From NCBI RefSeq assembly GCF_004363075.1, contig NZ_SNYN01000006.1, forward strand, positions 186,001-250,000: 64,000 bases of DNA, read 5' to 3'. This DNA comes from Actinorugispora endophytica (lineage in GTDB: Bacteria > Actinomycetota > Actinomycetes > Streptosporangiales > Streptosporangiaceae). The translations under genes were made by a program, and so were the position numbers. Positions 60,218-64,000 of this stretch are shown piece by piece; within the stretch, counting starts at the first letter, position 1, and each line of letters starts with the position of its first letter. The notes under the pieces are model-generated. The model saw only the letters and a list, made by a program, of their open reading frames with translations. It was not told the DNA's origin and made no database searches.

Positions 60218-62550
60218 ACCGTTCTACGGCTGTTCCTGCGGGGGCGTTTCCTCGTGAACAGGGACCGGGGCAGCAGCAGGGCCAGGGCGCGGGTGCGGGG
60301 CGGGCACGCGGCGGCGAGAGCGCGGCGGACGGCGCGGCTGTCGTCGGCCAGGTCCCGGGCCGGGAGCGGCTCGGGAGCGTACCGGGCGGCCTCCTCGGCG
60401 GCCACGACGCGCCGCAGCGCGGCGCGCGCGTGCTCGGCCGGCCGCTGCCCGTCCTCCAGGCGGCGGCCGACGGCGCGCGGACTCTCCGCGGGGTTCCACC
60501 CCAGGCCCAGGTCCAGCAGGTCGTCGCGCAGCTCCAGCCAGGCGGCCCGCGCCCGGCGCCGGGCGTCGGAGGCGCGGCCCCAGCGCAGCCCGCGCACGAT
60601 CCGCCGGACCAGTGCGGGCAGCGCCAGCAGGACGGCCAGCGCCGCGGCGACGGCGGCCGCGACCGGCGGGGCGTCGCTCCCCTGACCGGCGCCGCCGCCC
60701 GCGGTCCGGTCGGCGGGGGCCGCCTCCTGGCCGGGGCCGGGCGTCTCGGCGTCCTCGGGCTCCCGCTCCGGTCCGGCGCTCTCCCCGGGCGTCCCGGCGG
60801 CCTCCCGCCCGGCGTCCTCGGGCGTCTCCTCCCGGGCGGGGGCGGCGTAGTCGGGCACGTCCGCGCTCGGCTGGCCGCCCGAGGCGCTCGGGGTCGGCTC
60901 GAACCGCAGCCAGCCCTGCCCCTCGAAGTACAGCTCCGGCCAGGCGTGCCCGTTCCGCTGGGTCACCACCCAGTGGTCCCCGCCGACGTTCTCGCCCGCG
61001 GTGTAGCCCACGGCGACCCGCGCGGGGATGCCCGCGTACCGCGCCATGACCGCCATCGCAGCCGAGAAGTGCTGGCAGTAGCCGGTCCTGCTCTCCAGCA
61101 GGAAGTAGGACAGCGGGTCGGTGCCGGCGGGGACCCCGGGCGGGCGCAGGTCGTACTCGAACCCGCCGCCGGTGAACCAGTCCTGGAGGGCGACCGCCCG
61201 CTCGTACGGGTTCCCGGCGTCCGCGACGACGGAGTCGGTCAGCGCGGCCACCTCGTCCGGGACGGGCGGCAGCTCCAGGTACCGCCCGTCGACCGAGGCC
61301 GGTTCGCCGGACGCGGCCAGGTCGCCGGGGTCGGGCGCCGGGCGGCTGCCGGTCACCTGGTAGGTCAGTCCACCGGCCTCTTCCTCCGGGGAGAACACCA
61401 TGAGCGTGTCGGGGTCCGCGAACCACTCGCCGGGCACGAGCAGGCCGCTGCTGGGGTAGGGCAGCGGCAGGAAGTCCATCTGCCGGACGGCGGCGGAGAC
61501 GGTGATGTCCGTGGTCACCGGCTCGTCCTCGGGGCCGGGGACGAACCCCGGGGCCTCGGGCAGCGCGCCGTCCACCCGGTGGCGCTGGGACGCCTGCACC
61601 GGCGACATCGTCCAGTCCGCGCCGTCGAAGGCGTCGAGCACGTGCGTCCGCAGGTACTCGGGACTGCTCTCGGTGGTCCGGTACTCCAGGACCTGGCGGT
61701 CGCCCGCCGCGGTGAGGTCGTTCCGCAGGCTCGCCAGCGGGTTCACCGTGGTCACCGTCCGGCCGTCCCCGCGCACCCCGCTGGTCAGCGCGAACATCGC
61801 GTCGCTGACCAGGCCGGGCACCGCCAGGGGGAGCAGCAGGGCCAGCGCCACCGCGACAGCGGCGACCCGGGTGACATCCAGCGCCTGCCGGGCCGCGTCG
61901 GCCGCCGGGGCCCGGCCCCGGCGGGGCGGCCACCGGTCCGAGCGGACCCGGACGCCCCAGGCGGCGGTGCGCACGGCCGACTCCACGCCGAGCAGCAGCA
62001 GGAAGCCCAGCGCGGTCACCGTGAAGGCGCCCCAGGCCACGCCCTCGTGGTGCACGGTCAGCGGGACGAAGACCAGGGCCAGCAGCGCCGGCCCGGCGAG
62101 CCCCGCCAGCCGCAGCGTGACCGCCACCAGGTGGACGAGGACCGCCAGCAGCCCCAGGCACAGCGTCACCAGCACGGTCAGCCCGGGGGAGGCCGGAACC
62201 GGCGTGGTGCCCACCCGGATCTCCTCCAGGCCCGCCGCACCCAGCGCGGTCAGCCGTCCGACCGAGGCCGGGGTGGGGACGACGCCGAGGAGCGCGGTGT
62301 CGGGCGCGTGGTAGCCGGTGACCGCCGGCGCCAGCGCGGCCAGTTGCAGGAGCGGCGTCAGCGGGCCGAGGACGCGCACCCACTGGGCGGCGGCGCCGAC
62401 CGCGGCGACGACGCACACCGCCAGCACCGGGCCGGTCCACCAGCCGGGGGTCGAGAAGACCGGGTCCAGCAGGGAGAACGCGCACAGGGTGGTGACCGCC
62501 GCGGCCAGGGTGAGCAGGGTCCGCGGGCCCGCGTCCGCGCCCGGCCTCAT
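60214..62550 (-). CDS. TgpA-like transglutaminase-domain membrane protein
   Basis: 778 aa. The N-terminus has several membrane helices (about residues 10-30, 35-55, 60-75, 120-185, 220-245). An extracytoplasmic part then holds the transglutaminase core: catalytic Cys in TGYCQHFSAAMAVMARYAGIP, His in RNGHAWPELYFEGQGW, and a third position in RFEPTPS (Glu at the usual Asp site). A Pro/Glu-rich linker (about 575-640) precedes a further membrane helix (about 640-665) and a charged C-terminal domain (DUF4129-like). It overlaps the DUF58 stop by ATGA. The trio MoxR-DUF58-transglutaminase is a conserved actinobacterial cluster near dcw; its exact role is not known. Confidence 0.9.
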   Translation of the reverse strand: MRPGADAGPRTLLTLAAAVTTLCAFSLLDPVFSTPGWWTGPVLAVCVVAAVGAAAQWVRVLGPLTPLLQLAALAPAVTGYHAPDTALLGVVPTPASVGRLTALGAAGLEEIRVGTTPVPASPGLTVLVTLCLGLLAVLVHLVAVTLRLAGLAGPALLALVFVPLTVHHEGVAWGAFTVTALGFLLLLGVESAVRTAAWGVRVRSDRWPPRRGRAPAADAARQALDVTRVAAVAVALALLLPLAVPGLVSDAMFALTSGVRGDGRTVTTVNPLASLRNDLTAAGDRQVLEYRTTESSPEYLRTHVLDAFDGADWTMSPVQASQRHRVDGALPEAPGFVPGPEDEPVTTDITVSAAVRQMDFLPLPYPSSGLLVPGEWFADPDTLMVFSPEEEAGGLTYQVTGSRPAPDPGDLAASGEPASVDGRYLELPPVPDEVAALTDSVVADAGNPYERAVALQDWFTGGGFEYDLRPPGVPAGTDPLSYFLLESRTGYCQHFSAAMAVMARYAGIPARVAVGYTAGENVGGDHWVVTQRNGHAWPELYFEGQGWLRFEPTPSASGGQPSADVPDYAAPAREETPEDAGREAAGTPGESAGPEREPEDAETPGPGQEAAPADRTAGGGAGQGSDAPPVAAAVAAALAVLLALPALVRRIVRGLRWGRASDARRRARAAWLELRDDLLDLGLGWNPAESPRAVGRRLEDGQRPAEHARAALRRVVAAEEAARYAPEPLPARDLADDSRAVRRALAAACPPRTRALALLLPRSLFTRKRPRRNSRRTV

Positions 62551-63764
62551 CGGGCGTCCGCCGTCGCGCCGCCCCACAGGCCGGGCAGCGCCCCCGGGTG
62601 GTCCGGCGCCAGGACCCGCCAGCCCGCGTCGGCCAGGCGCCCGGCGGCGGCGTCGCGCGCCTCCGGGGACGGCCAGGCCGCTCCGGGGGCCAGCACGGCC
62701 ACGCGCCCGCCGGAGGGCCCGGGGCGGCACGCGGCGAGCGCGTCCACCTCGTCCACGCCCAGCGCGCCCACCACCGCCACCAGCACGCCCCGGCCGTTCA
62801 CCGGGGCCCGCGCCAGCAGGCCGATCCCGGCCCGGAGCGAGGCGGACGCGGACGGCCGGACGACCGCGAGCGCGTCCAGGACCTCGTCGCGACGGTGCAG
62901 CGGGCCGAGTTCGGTGCCGGCCACGAACCGCAGCTCGTGGTTCCGGTCCAGCAGGTGCACGGCGACCGACGCGGCCATGGTGACCGCGCCCTCCAGCGAC
63001 GAGGCGGGGCCGCCGCCCGCGTGCGCGCCCGAGCGCGTGTCCAGCAGGACGGTGCTGTGGTCGCGCCACCGCTGCTCCTCGCGCCGGACCATGAGCCGGC
63101 CGCGCCGCGCGGTGGAGCGCCAGTGCACCCGGCGCAGGCCGTCGCCGTGCCGGTACTCGCGCGGTACGGCGTCGTCGTCGCCGAGGCTGGCCGCGACGCG
63201 GGCCCGGCTCTGCCCGGCCTCGGTGGAGCCGCCGTGCCCGGGGGCCTCGGGCAGCGCCACGACCGACGGGGTGACCAGCAGCGAAACACCCGTCCCGACC
63301 TCGTCGGCGAACCGGGCGCAGCCCAGGGGGTCGGTGAAGTACAGGGTGAGGGGGCCGACCGGGTAGCGCCCGCGCATGTGCGAGCGCAGCCGGTAGGAGA
63401 CCGTCCGCCGCTCGCCGGGCCGCAGGCGGCCGATGGTGAACCGGGGCGGGGCCCCGAGCGCGTACGGCAGGCGGTCCTCGACCAGGACCGTCCCGGTCGG
63501 TCTGGTCCGGGAGGTGTTGGCCAGGGTGAGCACCACCCGGCAGTCGCCGCCCACGGGGACGCGGGCCGGGGTCAGCTCGCGGGTGTGCTCGACGCGGCCG
63601 GGGGCGCGCGCGGCCATCAGCGCGCAGACCGGCGGGAGCACGGTGACGAGGACCGCGATCCGCAGCAGGTCCCGCTCCCCGACGAGGAGGGCCCCGACGG
63701 CGAGGGCGACGCCCACGCACAGGAAGACCCGTCCGCGCAGGGTGAAGGAGCGCAGCACGTTCAC
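62547..63764 (-). CDS. DUF58 domain-containing protein
   Basis: 405 aa. Two N-terminal membrane helices (about residues 10-28 and 33-50), then the DUF58 signature PREYRHGDGLRRVHWRSTARRGRLMVRREEQ (about residues 195-225), a VWA-like fold (STVLLDTRSGAHAGG, with a degenerate MIDAS) and a C-terminal alpha/beta region. Such proteins are thought to act with the neighbouring MoxR ATPase. GTG start at 63764. The stop overlaps the transglutaminase start; the moxR gene ends 28 bp upstream. Confidence 0.88.
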   Translation of the reverse strand: MNVLRSFTLRGRVFLCVGVALAVGALLVGERDLLRIAVLVTVLPPVCALMAARAPGRVEHTRELTPARVPVGGDCRVVLTLANTSRTRPTGTVLVEDRLPYALGAPPRFTIGRLRPGERRTVSYRLRSHMRGRYPVGPLTLYFTDPLGCARFADEVGTGVSLLVTPSVVALPEAPGHGGSTEAGQSRARVAASLGDDDAVPREYRHGDGLRRVHWRSTARRGRLMVRREEQRWRDHSTVLLDTRSGAHAGGGPASSLEGAVTMAASVAVHLLDRNHELRFVAGTELGPLHRRDEVLDALAVVRPSASASLRAGIGLLARAPVNGRGVLVAVVGALGVDEVDALAACRPGPSGGRVAVLAPGAAWPSPEARDAAAGRLADAGWRVLAPDHPGALPGLWGGATADAR

Positions 63765-63792
63765 GTTTCCGCCTTGTCGGTGGGGAGGGCGG

Positions 63793-64000
63793 TCAACCGC
63801 GGTCGGGAACCGGGAGGCGGGCCACCAGCTCCCCGACCACCTGCTCGGGGGTGCGCTGCTGCTGCTGGGCCTCGGGGCTGGGCAGCAGACGGTGCGCCAG
63901 GACGGGGACCGCCAGCGCCTGGAGGTCGTCGGGCAGCACGTGGCCGCGGCCGTCCAGGGCGGCGTAGGCGCGGGCGGCGCGCACCAGGTGCAGGGTCGCG
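63793..64000 (-). CDS. MoxR-family AAA+ ATPase, C-terminal part
   Basis: Only the last 69 residues are in the window; the start lies beyond the right edge. The visible lid segment ATLHLVRAARAYAALDGRGH, followed by VLPDDLQALAVPVLAHRLL, is characteristic of MoxR ATPases. It is the first gene of the moxR-DUF58-transglutaminase set and is unrelated in position to the other MoxR gene at 40077. Confidence 0.85.
   Translation of the reverse strand, partial: ATLHLVRAARAYAALDGRGHVLPDDLQALAVPVLAHRLLPSPEAQQQQRTPEQVVGELVARLPVPDRG

Overview
The window is a high-GC actinobacterial chromosome segment. The order pyrR-pyrB-pyrC-carA-carB-pyrF-mihF-gmk-rpoZ-coaBC-metK, the sporulation regulator BldD, a BldD-adjacent pyr operon, a bacterial-type IV prepilin peptidase next to aroC, and an F420-type (deazaflavin) oxidoreductase all point to the Actinomycetota. 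Class 1B dihydroorotate dehydrogenase (PyrK plus PyrD) and the particular flanking genes suggest a Streptosporangiales/Nocardiopsaceae-like genome rather than Streptomyces itself; the genus is an inference. No rRNA, tRNA, CRISPR array, prophage or transposase gene was seen.

Layout. 0-5 kb: a truncated DUF418 membrane protein, a GNAT acetyltransferase, metF and a divergent polyprenyl diphosphate synthase, a long palindromic repeat, and a HEPN-domain gene behind a promoter carrying a LexA/SOS-box-like palindrome. 5-21.6 kb: bldD, then the de novo UMP operon (everything except pyrE), mihF, gmk, rpoZ, coaBC and metK. 21.6-30.5 kb (mostly minus strand): a second DUF418 protein, an F420-type oxidoreductase, a glutaryl-CoA dehydrogenase/CoA-transferase pair, a putative methyltransferase, an RlaP-like nucleotidyltransferase and priA. 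30.6-39.9 kb: a hypothetical gene, fmt, rsmB, rpe, then an FMN riboswitch controlling ribE-ribM-ribBA-ribH and two small membrane proteins. 40-44 kb: a MoxR-CoxE-XdhC-MocA molybdenum-hydroxylase maturation set without its structural enzyme. 44-52 kb: aldose epimerase, a membrane Ser/Thr kinase, a second class III CoA-transferase, YceI/MarR and SseB. 52-57 kb: prepilin peptidase, aroC-aroK-aroB, efp, nusB and a methyltransferase. 57.9-64 kb: dinB, DUF3040, and the transglutaminase/DUF58/MoxR trio.

How the genes work together. The pyr cluster takes glutamine, bicarbonate and aspartate to orotate and finishes with OMP decarboxylation. Its first gene encodes PyrR, and a PyrR-type RNA hairpin overlaps the pyrR ribosome-binding site. 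metF and metK belong to the methionine/SAM cycle. fmt, rsmB, efp and nusB serve translation and transcription. The rib operon is switched by FMN. Many genes are translationally coupled by ATGA/GTGA overlaps, and at least seven have a TANNNT -10 box placed so that transcription would begin at the start codon (leaderless mRNA).

The most unusual content is non-coding: four copies of a 240-440 bp intergenic palindromic element (3846, 44194, 51732, 59937) with nested hairpins and inverted ends. In three copies one end supplies the TAG stop codon of the adjacent gene. There are also three copies of a separate hairpin family at 33429, 44108 and 49609. From memory of Streptomyces gene order, the bldD-to-nusB block also looks circularly permuted and placed between genes that belong near the dcw cluster.
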